The translations under genes were made by a program, and so were the position numbers. 64,000 nt of DNA. It comes from Paludibacteraceae bacterium (GTDB taxonomy: Bacteria > Bacteroidota > Bacteroidia > Bacteroidales > Paludibacteraceae). The stretch covers positions 124,001 through 188,000 of the forward strand of contig JAGBEJ010000005.1 in assembly GCA_017937025.1 (NCBI GenBank), in the 5' to 3' direction. This document shows, in pieces, positions 34,830 through 45,178 of this stretch. Positions within the stretch are counted from its first letter, which is position 1. Every line of letters starts with the position of its first letter. The notes below the pieces were generated by a model, which searched no databases, was not told where the DNA came from, and worked only from the letters and a program-made list of their open reading frames with translations.

Positions 34830-37358
34830 TTAAAAGTCTAAGTCGAACTTCACTCTTATGCCCCACGACGGCGCTTTCGGGTTGTTCAGATAGGTGAATC
34901 TCTTCACGAAATCGACTCTGAGTATCCTGAGGATGTTAGACAGTCCTATCGAGCCCTCGATGTACGGCATATCGCCGAGCGTGTATGTCATAGGCGTGCC
35001 GTCGGCTTTGACTGGGAACTGGAATACGTCGTTGTTCTTGGCTGGGTCGTTGTTGCTGCCCACGCCTCCGTACAGCACTTTGATGCTCGCCACTTCTCTT
35101 AGCTTCAGCCTTCTGACAACTGGTATTTTGTTCAGGAAGAATCCTTCGGCGTCGTAGTCTATCCATAGCGACACGTATTTGTCGCTTACGAACTCCAGAT
35201 AGTTCATCAGGTTGTAGGCGTTGAGGTATAGGAAGCTCTGGTTGGATGCGTGTGTCGTGAGTGTGGGGAATGATGCCTTGCCGAACATGTATCCGCCTTC
35301 GAAATTGACTTTTGCCGAGCCGAATACCGACAGGTAGAACTTTTTGTATATGCTCAGTTTCAGCCAGTGGTAGTCGTAGTCGTTGCCCCAGAGCTTGCTG
35401 CCGACGTTGTAGCTCAGTGTGAAGATAGGGTGGGGGCTCGGCAGTATGTGCCTTTTGGTGCGGCCTTGATAGAACTTCTCGTTCGGTGCCCATCGTAGAG
35501 TGATGAACGCCTCGGACGTGTTCAGGTATCTGACGTCGTTCTGCTCCGAGGCGTAGTTGGTGTAGTTGAAGTATATGTCGCCGCCGGGCTGCTCTATCAT
35601 GTACTTGAATCCCACGTTGTAGGAGAAGTGGTTCTTGAACTCAAACAGATGCTGCAGCGTTATCGTCTCGTCGTAATACAGTTTGCGGTTGGTGTTGCGG
35701 CCTATGGCTTGGAACACCGAGTTCTCGTCCACGTTGCTTTCCTGGCCCGGACGCCTCGTGTCGTTGTAGTATGATAGCGATATGCTCCTGACGGGGAACT
35801 CGTGTATCGACTTCTTGGTGAACGAGAACGACGCCTTGCCGTAGTATTTCCACTTGTCGTCGCCGAATCCGTATGCTCCGTACGCCTCGAAGTTGGCTCT
35901 CTTGGTCAGCTTGTCGGTGGTTCTGCCGCCGAACCTCACTCTGTGCTTTTCTACGGCGTTGTATCCATAGAATCCGTAGAGCGGACCTATCTCAAACTTG
36001 CCGAGGCTAATGTATCCTCGTCCGATTATGTCGCCGGCTATCATCAGCGCTCGCACAGCCGGCACTTTCTGCACGCTATCCATCACCTGATAGGCGGCTT
36101 CCTGTGTCTGCGGCAGCTTCTCTAATCGGTTGGCTTCCCAGTATGCTTCGTCGCGGTTGTTGTAGCCGTCGTTCTTGGCGTACTCCACGCCGCTTTTTAT
36201 GCTGTCGGCGCTTGTCAGCACAGGCTCTGGCATCTCTTTGAATATCTGGCTCCTTTCGCCCACGATTCCGTTTATCTTGTTGGTCACGATGAAGTCTATC
36301 ATCAGATAGTCCTTGGACAGTGTCCAGCCGCGCGACTCGCTTTTCTTGAACTCCTGCAGTATGCTTACGCTTCTTACCCAGTTCAGGTTCATTCTTCCGT
36401 CCACGGTCATTTCGGCTTTCTTCACGGCGTAGCTGCTGTCGGTGGTTATGTACAGGTTGCCGGTGAACAGCTGGTCGGCTTTGCTCCTCGACGCGAAGAA
36501 CAACTTAATGCACTTCTCGCCGTCCACCATCACGGTGTCTTGTATGTAGTATCGGTAGAAAGCTGGCGCTGTGCTCGCTATCGGGCTAAGGAATCCGTTG
36601 GTCAGGAACGTTATCGTGTTGTCATACAGGTTTATGTCCTGGTACATGTATTTGGAGTACTCCGCCAGTCCCTCGTTGTCCACGTCGAGTCCGTTCACCT
36701 CCACCATCCGTTCGCCGTCGGTCACTTCCTTTCTGCCTTTCTGGCTGCTGTATATGTCGCAGACCTCCTCTCTGACGTAGAACGGCAGTATCTCCTTGCC
36801 CTCGACGAGCGTCGTGTCGGTGTTGTCGAACACGAAATCCACCTTCTTGAGTATCTTCCAGTTCTTCTGCTTCTCGCTTATGTCGTTCAGCGCGAACATC
36901 GTCTTGTCATACTTTCTCGTGTGGGTCAGCTGCTCCGTGTGCCTCGTGTTCTCCTCCTTGTGGGCTATCACGTTTCTTATCAGCGTCACGGCAGGGTTGT
37001 TCTTGTTGGTGTATCTCTTGCGCTTCACCACCACTTCCTTCAGCATCTTGGCTTCGGGCTTCAACTCTACCTCTAAGAGTCTCCTTGAGCTGAGTCTTAT
37101 GGTGTCGCTCTTGTATCCGATGAACGAGATGACGAGCTTTTTGCCTTGTGTGGCAGTCAGACTGAATTCGCCGTTGTCGTTGGTCATCGTTCCTTGTCCC
37201 GTGCCCACGACACCCACAGCAGCATAGCTTATGGGCATGCCGTTGTCTGCGTCCTTCACTGTGCCGGAGTATTTGGTCTGAGCCGTGGCATTGGTGCTTA
37301 GGAGCGCCGCTGTGATGAGCAATATTGCAAGTCGTGCGATTCTCAAAGTCCTGGTCAT
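34830..37358 (-). CDS. DUF5686 outer-membrane protein with carboxypeptidase-regulatory-like domain
   Basis: 842 residues. Signal peptide about 1-26 (TNATAQ). Residues about 30-105 form a CarboxypepD_reg-like beta domain (YSGTVKDADNGMPISYAAV, LVISFIGYKSDTIRL), as in TonB-dependent receptors. The rest matches the DUF5686 family and is predicted to form an outer-membrane beta barrel (many alternating Tyr/Phe/Trp strands, ending WGIRVKFDLDF with an aromatic C-terminus). No plug domain seen. The role is unknown; outer-membrane transport or assembly is inferred. The amidohydrolase gene ends 6 bases upstream. Confidence 0.85.
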   Translation of the reverse strand: MTRTLRIARLAILLITAALLSTNATAQTKYSGTVKDADNGMPISYAAVGVVGTGQGTMTNDNGEFSLTATQGKKLVISFIGYKSDTIRLSSRRLLEVELKPEAKMLKEVVVKRKRYTNKNNPAVTLIRNVIAHKEENTRHTEQLTHTRKYDKTMFALNDISEKQKNWKILKKVDFVFDNTDTTLVEGKEILPFYVREEVCDIYSSQKGRKEVTDGERMVEVNGLDVDNEGLAEYSKYMYQDINLYDNTITFLTNGFLSPIASTAPAFYRYYIQDTVMVDGEKCIKLFFASRSKADQLFTGNLYITTDSSYAVKKAEMTVDGRMNLNWVRSVSILQEFKKSESRGWTLSKDYLMIDFIVTNKINGIVGERSQIFKEMPEPVLTSADSIKSGVEYAKNDGYNNRDEAYWEANRLEKLPQTQEAAYQVMDSVQKVPAVRALMIAGDIIGRGYISLGKFEIGPLYGFYGYNAVEKHRVRFGGRTTDKLTKRANFEAYGAYGFGDDKWKYYGKASFSFTKKSIHEFPVRSISLSYYNDTRRPGQESNVDENSVFQAIGRNTNRKLYYDETITLQHLFEFKNHFSYNVGFKYMIEQPGGDIYFNYTNYASEQNDVRYLNTSEAFITLRWAPNEKFYQGRTKRHILPSPHPIFTLSYNVGSKLWGNDYDYHWLKLSIYKKFYLSVFGSAKVNFEGGYMFGKASFPTLTTHASNQSFLYLNAYNLMNYLEFVSDKYVSLWIDYDAEGFFLNKIPVVRRLKLREVASIKVLYGGVGSNNDPAKNNDVFQFPVKADGTPMTYTLGDMPYIEGSIGLSNILRILRVDFVKRFTYLNNPKAPSWGIRVKFDLDF

Positions 37359-37364
37359 TTTGCT

Positions 37365-38726
37365 TTATTTGTCCTCCTCTGGCAGGTTGAGGAACTTTCT
37401 CGGGTTGGTTATGGATATGAGGTCGAACTCCTCCGCGGTGAACACGTTCACGAAGTTCTCGCAGTAGTCGCTCATGTCATTCAGATACACGAGGTTCATG
37501 TAGAAGTCCGAGCCGTAGAGGAATCGGCACTGCAGTTCCTTCTCTATGGCGAAGTATCTGTTGTGGAACGTGAACAGTGTGTCCCGGTCCGGTATGCAGG
37601 CGAGGTCGGTGTACAGGTTAGGGTAGGCGTAGTTCCCGTCCTTGTCTTTCTTCTTCATCATGCTCCAGATGTAGTTTGTCCATTCCATCGAGTGTGGCAG
37701 ATGTCCGAAGTGGGCGAGGTCTATCTTCAGTTTCGGGTATGTGTTCAGTATATGCTCCCAGAGCATAGGGTGGTTCAGTCTTTCGGAGTGCTCCAGTATT
37801 CTGTCTCTGGCGAATAGGTTCTTGTTGTCGAACTCCCACACGCGGTTCACCTCGTGCAGCTCCTGGTCTTTGTACACATGCCCTTCGATGTACAGCTTGT
37901 TGGCGAGTGTTGTGGCTCCGCTGCCGGACACGTGCGCGATTATCGGCACATTGTTCTGCTCGCAGTACTCGTACATCTTCATCAGCATAGGGTGTGTGGG
38001 CGAGTAGCCGCATGGCGTGTAGAGCTTGAATCCGGTGAAATGCCCGCCGTTTATTTTCAGTTTCTTGGTTATAGGGCTGATGTCGTATGTGCCGTCGGCT
38101 TTCTTTATGAAGTTTGACGCTCTTCTCGGGTCCACGGCGTAGAACGGCATTATGTCGTTTGGATACGCCTCTTGCAGCGCAGTTATCTCAGTCTCCTGCA
38201 GCGGGAAGTTGTCCACGCTGGAGTTCAGCTTAGGCACGTCCTCGAAGGTCTTCTTGCTCAGCAGTCTTTTGAAGCTGTCGGTTATTCTTTTCGTTTCTAT
38301 CGAGAGGTGTCTTTTCTCGGTGCTTATCGTCTTTCTCTTGGCTATGTTCTGCAGCGAGTCCGATATGTTGTCCAGCTCGTTTTTCACCACGCCCATTATG
38401 TCGTCCTGTCTTACGTGCGGTTCGTCGGTCTTTGGGCTTTGCGTCAGCCAGTAAGCGTCCAGCATCAGCGGTGCGAAGATGTAGCCTTTCTCGTAGCTGT
38501 TTATCTTCTTGTATATCTGCTTGGGCGATTTGAGCGAGGTCATGAAGAACGAGATTGATGATTTCACCGATTTCGAAATCTGCCTTGCCTCGTTCACATT
38601 CTGGTTGGTGTTCGTTCCGCTCAGCGATATTTCCGCGTTTCTTATCATGTGTATGATGTTCAGCAGCATCAGCGCAGAAAGCTCCTTGCGGTTGAAAAAA
38701 TGACAGTGTACGTCTATTCTTCTCAT
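37365..38726 (-). CDS. Amidohydrolase-like metal-dependent hydrolase
   Basis: 453 residues. The N-terminal HxH metal motif is in RIDVHCHFFN (about 3-12). VPIIAHVSGSG, KIDLAHFGHLPHSMEW and LYGSDFYMN supply later His and Asp ligands of an amidohydrolase-2 TIM barrel. Between residues 40 and 190 is a long helical insertion absent from short family members. No signal peptide, so probably cytoplasmic. Substrate unknown. It is the first gene of an operon with an outer-membrane DUF5686 protein and a lipid kinase, which hints at an envelope-lipid context. Confidence 0.75.
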   Translation of the reverse strand: MRRIDVHCHFFNRKELSALMLLNIIHMIRNAEISLSGTNTNQNVNEARQISKSVKSSISFFMTSLKSPKQIYKKINSYEKGYIFAPLMLDAYWLTQSPKTDEPHVRQDDIMGVVKNELDNISDSLQNIAKRKTISTEKRHLSIETKRITDSFKRLLSKKTFEDVPKLNSSVDNFPLQETEITALQEAYPNDIMPFYAVDPRRASNFIKKADGTYDISPITKKLKINGGHFTGFKLYTPCGYSPTHPMLMKMYEYCEQNNVPIIAHVSGSGATTLANKLYIEGHVYKDQELHEVNRVWEFDNKNLFARDRILEHSERLNHPMLWEHILNTYPKLKIDLAHFGHLPHSMEWTNYIWSMMKKKDKDGNYAYPNLYTDLACIPDRDTLFTFHNRYFAIEKELQCRFLYGSDFYMNLVYLNDMSDYCENFVNVFTAEEFDLISITNPRKFLNLPEEDK

Positions 38727-38847
38727 CTATGTTTTGTGTATGTGTCTGCAAAATTCATAATTATTGCCTTATGAAATGGATAATGTCCGCTTGATTTTTC
38801 TTTTATTTAGAGATTTTTATAATTGATAGGAATATCCGTTGCTCACA

Positions 38848-38880
38848 CAAAAAAAATGCCACCTTTTCGGGTGGCATTTC
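38848..38880 (-). terminator. Terminator of the outer-membrane barrel gene
   Basis: On the minus strand AAATGCCACC and GGTGGCATTT pair around a GAAAA-type loop, followed by TTTTTT. Confidence 0.88.
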
Positions 38881-38907
38881 TTATGGTTGACTTTTCAGTC
38901 AGTGTCT

Positions 38908-39555
38908 TTAGAACTTGTAAGCAAGACCGATTGTTACAAGGTTCATTGTAGCTGCTGCCTGGTTTGAATTTACGTTCAGACCGAAGTTGAACTGATTTGC
39001 CTTGTACTCGTCATCAGCACCAGGGGCTGTCTCCTCAGTGTTCATGATGTAGTTGAAGCCAAGACCGATGAAGTTCAACTCTGCGTCAACAACAAAGTGG
39101 TCAGTTACGTTGTAAGCAACGAATGGCTTAGCGTTAACACCGAAGCCGAATGACTTCCAACTGATGCTTGCACCGTCATCACCGAAGAGAGCGATATCAG
39201 CCTGCAGACCGAGCTGGAATCCGTTGCTGTTAAGGAATGCGTAACGGAAGTTTGGTGTTACATACCAGCCAAGTCCATCGGCAGTTGTCTTTGTGTCTGG
39301 GTTGTAAGTCTTGAAAGTTGCCTGTGCCCAGTCGATACCAGCCTTCAAACCGATCTCCATGTTGTCGTTGATAGCGTAACCAAGCTTAACACCAAGTCCG
39401 AAACCGCCGTCTGTTTCTGATGTAAGAGCGTCTCCGTCATATGAGTTCTTTGAGAAGTTTACACCTCCACCGATTGTTCCACCGATGATGAACTGTGCGT
39501 TAGCACCAACGAATGTTGCGGCAGCAAGTGCCAATGTGATAAATAATTTCTTCAT
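38908..39555 (-). CDS. Outer-membrane beta-barrel protein (porin-like)
   Basis: 215 residues. Signal peptide about 1-20 (VGANAQ). The mature protein has about eight amphipathic strands (FIIGGTIGGGVNFS, GFGLGVKLGYAINDNMEIGLKAG-type), ending ATMNLVTIGLAYKF with a terminal Phe, the sorting signal for the BAM complex. Codons are biased to those of abundant proteins. The predicted mRNA has an unusually long leader of about 110 bases, see the promoter at 39672-39679. Function as a small OMP, perhaps an adhesin or structural barrel, is not known. Confidence 0.85.
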   Translation of the reverse strand: MKKLFITLALAAATFVGANAQFIIGGTIGGGVNFSKNSYDGDALTSETDGGFGLGVKLGYAINDNMEIGLKAGIDWAQATFKTYNPDTKTTADGLGWYVTPNFRYAFLNSNGFQLGLQADIALFGDDGASISWKSFGFGVNAKPFVAYNVTDHFVVDAELNFIGLGFNYIMNTEETAPGADDEYKANQFNFGLNVNSNQAAATMNLVTIGLAYKF

Positions 39556-39671
39556 AATCTCTGTTTTTTGCCCAGCCGCTCCTTGTCTGGTTATGTGTTT
39601 AATTTAGTTTGTATCAAGGGAAAAGCGGAGCTTTCCTTCCCCTTTAGTTAACATGATATATGTTTCAGGTG

Positions 39672-39679
39672 CAAAGATA
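39672..39679 (-). promoter_or_regulatory. -7 box of the outer-membrane barrel gene
   Basis: TATCTTTG on the minus strand, 116 bases before the ATG. The leader between contains AAAGC/GCTTT and AAGGG/CCCTT arms of a possible hairpin (about 39619-39648). Confidence 0.55.
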
Positions 39680-39831
39680 TGTATGATTTGTAAAAAGTGG
39701 CATATTTTTAAAAAAAATTAATGTTTGAAAAAGACAAAAAGCGGATTGAAACGGACTTCTGCTTGTGTTCCTTCACGTTAGATACGGAGCAATCATTTTG
39801 CATTGCCTTTCATATAATTCATATATTTGCA

Positions 39832-39839
39832 CACGAAAT
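39832..39839 (+). promoter_or_regulatory. -7 box of the OmpA-like gene
   Basis: TATATTTG, 16 bases before the ATG at 39856. It excludes a start further upstream at 39721. Confidence 0.55.
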
Positions 39840-39855
39840 AAAACATAAAAAAAAT

Positions 39856-40785
39856 ATGAATCAAAAACTTATCACAGTTTCGCTGCTGGCATCGACTCTC
39901 CTGCTGGTTCCTGCCTGCAAGTCGGTCTATAAGTGCGGCGACCCTGTGCCAGCCAAGAAAAGCATTTTCTGGGGCAAGCGCCTGAAGTCAGTAATCGAGG
40001 AGCGCGACATGCTCTGCAACCGCATATCCGAGGACGAGGCTGACATCGACTCGCTGATACGCGACACCGTGCGTCTGCACAACACTCTCGTGGCTAAGGA
40101 AAAGTCGCTCGACTCGCTCACTGCGCTCTACAACGAGCTGAACGACTCGAAGCTCTCCGATGCCGAGAAGTACAACAAGGCGCTGAAGCAGAAGTCCGAC
40201 GAGATAGCCGCCAAGGAGAAACAGCTGGCGGAGCGCGAGAAGGCGCTGAAGGAGCTTCAGGACGCGCTGAGCAAGAAGGAAGCGGCTGCCAATTCGCTCA
40301 ACGATGCCATAAAGAAGGCGCTGCGCGGTTTCAACAGCGACGAGTTGCAAGTGACCGAGAAGGACGGCAAGGTCTATGTCTCGCTCTCCAACAAGCTGCT
40401 CTTCGCCTCCGGCTCTGTGACCGTGAACCAGAAGGGACACGACGCGCTGAAGGCTCTTGCCGACGTGATGAATAAGAACACGAACATCGACATCGAGGTG
40501 GAGGGACACACCGACAATGTGCCTTTCCGCGTGAAGCCGGGCAACGAGTCCGCAGGCATACTCGTGAAGGACAACTGGGACCTGAGCGTTATGCGCGCCA
40601 CTTCCATAGTGAAGATCCTCACCGACGAGTACAAGGTTGACCCTAAGCAAGTGCACGCTTCGGGCCGTGGCGAGTTCTTCCCTAAGGCTGACAACGCTAC
40701 CGAGGAGGGACGCTCTGCCAACCGCCGCACCGAGATTATCCTCTCGCCTAAGATTGACGAGGTGCTCAACTTGATAAAGAATTAA
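39856..40785 (+). CDS. OmpA family peptidoglycan-binding lipoprotein
   Basis: 309 residues from the ATG at 39856 (MNQKLITVSLLASTLLLVPA then Cys). The lipobox LVPAC indicates a lipoprotein anchored after Cys21. A charged coiled coil covers about residues 55-165 (EEAEKYNKALKQKSDEIAA type). The OmpA C-terminal domain (about 185-300) has FASGSVTVNQKG, IEVEGHTDNVPF and SANRRTEIIL, which bind meso-diaminopimelate peptidoglycan. It tethers the outer membrane to the wall. The single-gene transcript ends with a terminator at 40810-40841. Confidence 0.92.
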   Translation: MNQKLITVSLLASTLLLVPACKSVYKCGDPVPAKKSIFWGKRLKSVIEERDMLCNRISEDEADIDSLIRDTVRLHNTLVAKEKSLDSLTALYNELNDSKLSDAEKYNKALKQKSDEIAAKEKQLAEREKALKELQDALSKKEAAANSLNDAIKKALRGFNSDELQVTEKDGKVYVSLSNKLLFASGSVTVNQKGHDALKALADVMNKNTNIDIEVEGHTDNVPFRVKPGNESAGILVKDNWDLSVMRATSIVKILTDEYKVDPKQVHASGRGEFFPKADNATEEGRSANRRTEIILSPKIDEVLNLIKN

Positions 40786-40809
40786 GCGCGAATACATAAT
40801 TAATAAGCG

Positions 40810-40841
40810 AATGGCTGGCGGAAGTCAGCCATTCTTTTTTT
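40810..40841 (+). terminator. Terminator of the OmpA-like gene
   Basis: AATGGCTG and CAGCCATT form an 8-bp stem with an 8-base loop, followed by CTTTTTTTT. Confidence 0.88.
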
Positions 40842-40869
40842 TGCACCTGAGTGGCAGGCGGCGAATAAC

Positions 40870-40900
40870 AAAGGGCATCCCTTTCGGAATGCCCTTTTAT
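40870..40900 (-). terminator. Terminator of the glycogen operon
   Basis: AAGGGCAT (40871-40878) and ATGCCCTT (40889-40896) pair around CCCTTTCGGA; the T tract on the minus strand is short (TTTGTTATT). Confidence 0.65.
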
Positions 40901-40921
40901 TATGAGATTTGTTATTCTCTG

Positions 40922-43486
40922 TTAGATCCAGCGAACGTAGCAGAAGTTCATTCTGTTAGGCAGTGCTGGGTTCTTAGGGAACAGACGGATGCCGAACTTG
41001 TAGTTTCCTCCGTTGTTGAGGTTGTATTTCAGCTTGAAGTTCATCTGCGAGCCTGCTGAGTTGATGACGTCGAACTCCTTGGTGTCGTAAACCTTGGTGA
41101 TGTTCTTCTCGTCCTGGTAAGTGACAACCAGCTCAAGTCCGAAGCCTCTCTCGTCTGGGTCGTGTGTGTCTATCTGAGCGGTGAACTCGTAGTCCTCGCC
41201 CACGAGAGGGTTCTTGAATGTCACGTCAGGGAGGTTCACGTTCTTAACCTCGATGTTGTCCCACAACTCAGCCACTCTTTCCTTCCAAGCGGCTATCTCC
41301 TTAGCCTTGGCGTAGTCGTTGGCAACGAGTTCTGCGTTGCGCTTAGCCAGCTTGTTGTAGAATCTCTCGATGTAGTCGTCGATCATTCTCTTCATAGTGA
41401 AGCGAGGAGTGATCTTGGCGATAGAGTTCTTTATTGTCTGAATCCACTCTGGAGAGTAGCCCTTGCTGTTCTTTGCGAAGAACATTGGGATGATCTCGTT
41501 CTCAAGAGTAGAGTAGATTGTCAGTGCGTCGAGCTGGTCCTGATAGCCCTGGTTCTGGAATGTTCTCTTCTCTGTCAGAGCCCATCCTGCGCCCTTGACA
41601 TATCCCTCGAGCCACCATCCGTCGAGCACAGAGAAGTTGATAACACCGTTCATCTGTGCCTTCTCGCCTGATGTTCCTGACGCCTCGAGCGGACGAGTAG
41701 GAGTGTTCAGCCAGATATCCACGCCGGAGATGAGTCTCTTGGCGAGTCTCATGTCGTAGTTCTCGAGGAAGATGATCTTGCCTCTGAACTCTGGCATCTT
41801 TGAAATGTCAACGATTCTCTTGATCAAGCCCTGTCCTGCGCCGTCGGCTGGGTGAGCCTTTCCTGTGTAGAGGAACTGTACAGGGTAGTTAGGGTTGTTG
41901 ACGATTTTCTTGAGTCTCTCAAGGTCGGTGAAGAGGAGGTGCGCTCTCTTGTAAGTCGCGAAACGACGTCCGAAACCGATGATGAGGGCGTTAGGGTTGA
42001 TGGCGTTGATAGCAGAGTTGACGTCCGATGGCGCGCTCTGGTTCTTTGTCCACTGCTCCTGAGTCTTAGCCTTCACATAGTCGATGAGCTTCTTCTTCAG
42101 TCCCTGTCTGATGTTCCAGATTTCCTCGTCTGGCACGTTCTGTATCTTCTCGAAGATAGAGAGGTTAGACTGGTCGTAGATGTATTCCTTGCCGAATGCC
42201 TTCTCGTAGAGTGCCTTCCACTCTGAAGTCGCCCATGTTGGCAGGTGCACTCCGTTAGTCACGTAGCTTACGTGCAGCTCTTCAGGGAAGTATCCCTTCC
42301 AGATTGGCTGGAACATCTCCTGAGAAACCTTGCCGTGCAGCCAGCTTACGCCGTTTACTTCCTGGCAAGTGTTGCATGCGAATGTTGACATGCAGAACTT
42401 CTCGCTCTTGTTGCCTGGGTTCTGGCGTCCGAGGTCAATGAACTCGTCCCAGCTGATGCCCATCTTCGCAGGGAACTCGTTCATGTACTTCTTGAACAAG
42501 CCTTCCTCGAAGTAGTCGTGTCCTGCAGGCACTGGTGTGTGCACTGTGTAGAGCGATGAGCTCTTTATAACCTCGAATGCCTGGTTGAATGTCAGTCCTG
42601 ACTCAACGTAGTCCACGAGTCTCTGTGCGTTGATGAGCGCTGCGTGTCCCTCGTTGCAGTGGTAAACCTGCTTCTTGATGCCGAGCTTCTTGAGCGCGTA
42701 TATACCGCCCACGCCGAGCAGGAACTCCTGCTTCAGACGGTTCTCCCAGTCGCCGCCGTAGAGCTGGTGAGTTATAGACTTGTCGAACTCTGAGTTCTTC
42801 TCGTTGTCAGTGTCCAGCAAGTAGAGCGATATTCTACCGATGTTGACCTTCCAGAGGTTGGCGTAAACGATCAGGTTGTCATGGAAAGGAACTTCGATGA
42901 CCATAGGCTCGCCGTTCTCTTCCTTCACTTGCTCTATAGGCAGGTTTGTGAAGTCCTGTGGGTCATAGACAGCCAGCTGGTCGCCGTCCACAGTCAGCGA
43001 TTGTGTGAAGTAGCCGTATCTGTAGAGCAGACCGATAGCGGTCATGTCAATGTTGCTGTCCGAAGCTTCTTTCAGGTAGTCGCCTGCGAGCACTCCCAGA
43101 CCTCCGGAATATATCTTGATGATGTCAGTCAGACCGTACTCCATAGAGAAGTAAGCTACAGAAGGCTTGCTATGGTCTGGCTTTACGCTCATGTAGTTTT
43201 TGAATTCTGTGTAAACTGCGTTAAGCTTGTTCATGAACTCAGAGTTGCTCTTCAACTCTTCGAGTCTCTCGTAGTTTATGCGGTTGAGGAACAAGGCTGG
43301 GTTGTACTGGCAATGCTTCCACAAATCGTTGTCGATGCTGGCGAATAAGTCAGTCACTTGCTCGTTCCATGCCCACCAAATGTTGTATGATAGTTCACGT
43401 AAACTTTCTAGTCCTTCTGGAACACGAGAAACGACGTTGATCTCTTTCCAGTTAGGCTGGTTGATTTTGTTTGCTAATATTCTCAT
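40922..43486 (-). CDS. glgP: Alpha-glucan (glycogen) phosphorylase
   Basis: 854 residues, GT35. [34 protein letters not shown]-region (given as AYFSMEYGL and [10 protein letters not shown]) is the N-terminal signature; [42 protein letters not shown] and the PLP-site motif [14 protein letters not shown] follow. It releases glucose-1-phosphate from glycogen. It resembles the shorter alpha-glucan phosphorylases with a C-terminal beta-sandwich tail (about 770-854). Third gene of the folK-glycogen synthase-glgP operon, 30 bases after the synthase. Confidence 0.95.
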   Translation of the reverse strand: MRILANKINQPNWKEINVVSRVPEGLESLRELSYNIWWAWNEQVTDLFASIDNDLWKHCQYNPALFLNRINYERLEELKSNSEFMNKLNAVYTEFKNYMSVKPDHSKPSVAYFSMEYGLTDIIKIYSGGLGVLAGDYLKEASDSNIDMTAIGLLYRYGYFTQSLTVDGDQLAVYDPQDFTNLPIEQVKEENGEPMVIEVPFHDNLIVYANLWKVNIGRISLYLLDTDNEKNSEFDKSITHQLYGGDWENRLKQEFLLGVGGIYALKKLGIKKQVYHCNEGHAALINAQRLVDYVESGLTFNQAFEVIKSSSLYTVHTPVPAGHDYFEEGLFKKYMNEFPAKMGISWDEFIDLGRQNPGNKSEKFCMSTFACNTCQEVNGVSWLHGKVSQEMFQPIWKGYFPEELHVSYVTNGVHLPTWATSEWKALYEKAFGKEYIYDQSNLSIFEKIQNVPDEEIWNIRQGLKKKLIDYVKAKTQEQWTKNQSAPSDVNSAINAINPNALIIGFGRRFATYKRAHLLFTDLERLKKIVNNPNYPVQFLYTGKAHPADGAGQGLIKRIVDISKMPEFRGKIIFLENYDMRLAKRLISGVDIWLNTPTRPLEASGTSGEKAQMNGVINFSVLDGWWLEGYVKGAGWALTEKRTFQNQGYQDQLDALTIYSTLENEIIPMFFAKNSKGYSPEWIQTIKNSIAKITPRFTMKRMIDDYIERFYNKLAKRNAELVANDYAKAKEIAAWKERVAELWDNIEVKNVNLPDVTFKNPLVGEDYEFTAQIDTHDPDERGFGLELVVTYQDEKNITKVYDTKEFDVINSAGSQMNFKLKYNLNNGGNYKFGIRLFPKNPALPNRMNFCYVRWI

Positions 43487-43516
43487 TATGAATGAAATTG
43501 GTTAGTTAGTCCGTTT

Positions 43517-45178
43517 TTAATGGTTAATACGTTTTGAAGCCTTAATCAAGGCAAAGTTATAAGTTTCCTTGTAAAAAGCAATGAAATTCTTCCATAATGC
43601 TTTTTGAGACAATGCCTTGGATGCTTTTCTGAGCTTGTTGACTTCGTCCTTGTCTAATTTTATGAAGTCGTTTATCAGCGCTGTTATGTTGTCTCTGACT
43701 TCTATATAATTGTCATCGGTTCTGTTCAGCACCCATTTGCTGTGGCTCTCGTTGTTCTCGAGCGCCCACTGTCCGAATCCCGACAGGTTGGTGGTGATGG
43801 TAGGTATAGAGAACGCGATGCTCTCGAGCGGTGTGTATCCCCATGGCTCGTAGTATGAAGGGAAGATCGTGAGGTCGAGGCCTATCAGCAGGTCGTAGTA
43901 CGTCTTGTTGAATATGCCGTCGGTGCCGTTCAGGTAGCTTGGTATGTAGATTATCTTCACCTTGTCTTCCTGTCTGTTAGGGAATCCGTACCATCTGATG
44001 GCGTTGAGTATGGCGTCGTTGCCCGGCTCGTGCAGATGGTGGGTTATGAAGTTCATAGGCAGCGCTTCGCCTTTGCCTTTTGCCTTGAGCGCTTTCTGCA
44101 GATGCTCTCTCGGACCTTTCACGAAGCTTGGCACCATTATGAATCCCACGACTTCTCTTTCCGGACGCTGCTCCGCCAGCTTGTGCAGCGAGTCGATGAA
44201 CAGGTCTATTCCCTTGTTCTTGTACTCGCATCGTCCGCATGTGCCTACGAACACGACATCCTCGCTCAGCTTTGCGCCGGTGAGCTTCTCGGTCACGTTC
44301 TGCAGCGCCTTTCTGGCTGCGTTTCTTTTCTTGGCGTACTCGGCGGCGGTCTCTGGCACGAAGTCTTTTTCGAATCCGTTTGGTGTCACCACATCAGGCG
44401 CTTTGTCGAGCAGTTGCGCGCACTCTCTGCCAGTCACTTCGCTCACTGTCGTGAAGCAGTCGCACAGATGCGCTGCCGCCTTTTCCACAGAGTGTTTCGC
44501 TTCCATGTTCAGCTCTTGCGCCATCTGGTCGCCGTTGTAGTTGTGCAGCTGACTGTAGAGCGGCTTGCTGTTGCCGGCTATCGAGCGGCCTATCGATGTG
44601 GCGTGTGTGGTGAACACTGTGCCTATCTCTGGCGCCTCGCCGTTGACGATGAACAGCCCGAAAGCCGTCATCCATTCGTTGAAGTGCGCTATGAATGTAG
44701 CGTCGGCCTCCTTGGCCTTGAAGTGCTTGTAAAGGCTTGTCATCACAAGTCCGGACGCTATGCCGAATGCCGCCGACTCATCGTAGTCGCCGTAGGCGTG
44801 CAGCGAGTCCACTCCGAACTTTTCCCAAGCCGATGCGTATGCGTTGTTGAGCGTTTCTCTGTTGAGGAACGGTTTGAAGTCCACGAGCACGGCGATAGGC
44901 TTGCCCGGCACTTTCCATCGGCCGACTCTCACGCTCAACCCGCTTTTCTGCGCGCCTTCCTTCCAGTCCTTCAGCAGGCTTGCCGATTCGCTGAAGAATG
45001 GGCATTTGTTCTCGTGCCAGAAGTCCGGTCCGATGAATATGATCTTGTCCTTGTGCTCGTTTTGCAGGGTTTCCGCTTTCGACGACAGCACTGTGTATAT
45101 GCCGCCGACTCTGTTGCAGACTTCCCAGCTTGTCTCGAATATGTAGTCTGGTGATTTCTTATTCTTCTTTGTGCTCAT
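43517..45178 (-). CDS. Glycogen synthase (GT3-like, eukaryotic type)
   Basis: 553 residues from the ATG at 45178, which overlaps the folK stop in an ATGA. An upstream extension of 72 residues runs through folK and is rejected. ETSWEVCNRVGGIYTVLSSKA (given as ETSWEVCNRVGGIYTV) at the start, FVGTCGRCEYKNKGIDLFID and PSYYEPWGYTPLESIAFSIP are GT3-type motifs rather than the GlgA type. It extends alpha-1,4-glucan, in eukaryotic relatives from UDP-glucose. Operon partner glgP degrades the same polymer; no glgB, glgC or glgX is nearby. Confidence 0.93.
   Translation of the reverse strand: MSTKKNKKSPDYIFETSWEVCNRVGGIYTVLSSKAETLQNEHKDKIIFIGPDFWHENKCPFFSESASLLKDWKEGAQKSGLSVRVGRWKVPGKPIAVLVDFKPFLNRETLNNAYASAWEKFGVDSLHAYGDYDESAAFGIASGLVMTSLYKHFKAKEADATFIAHFNEWMTAFGLFIVNGEAPEIGTVFTTHATSIGRSIAGNSKPLYSQLHNYNGDQMAQELNMEAKHSVEKAAAHLCDCFTTVSEVTGRECAQLLDKAPDVVTPNGFEKDFVPETAAEYAKKRNAARKALQNVTEKLTGAKLSEDVVFVGTCGRCEYKNKGIDLFIDSLHKLAEQRPEREVVGFIMVPSFVKGPREHLQKALKAKGKGEALPMNFITHHLHEPGNDAILNAIRWYGFPNRQEDKVKIIYIPSYLNGTDGIFNKTYYDLLIGLDLTIFPSYYEPWGYTPLESIAFSIPTITTNLSGFGQWALENNESHSKWVLNRTDDNYIEVRDNITALINDFIKLDKDEVNKLRKASKALSQKALWKNFIAFYKETYNFALIKASKRINH

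Noticed and set aside
39721-39855. Longer N-terminus for the OmpA-like protein
   Set aside because: It contains the promoter box and would destroy the lipoprotein signal.
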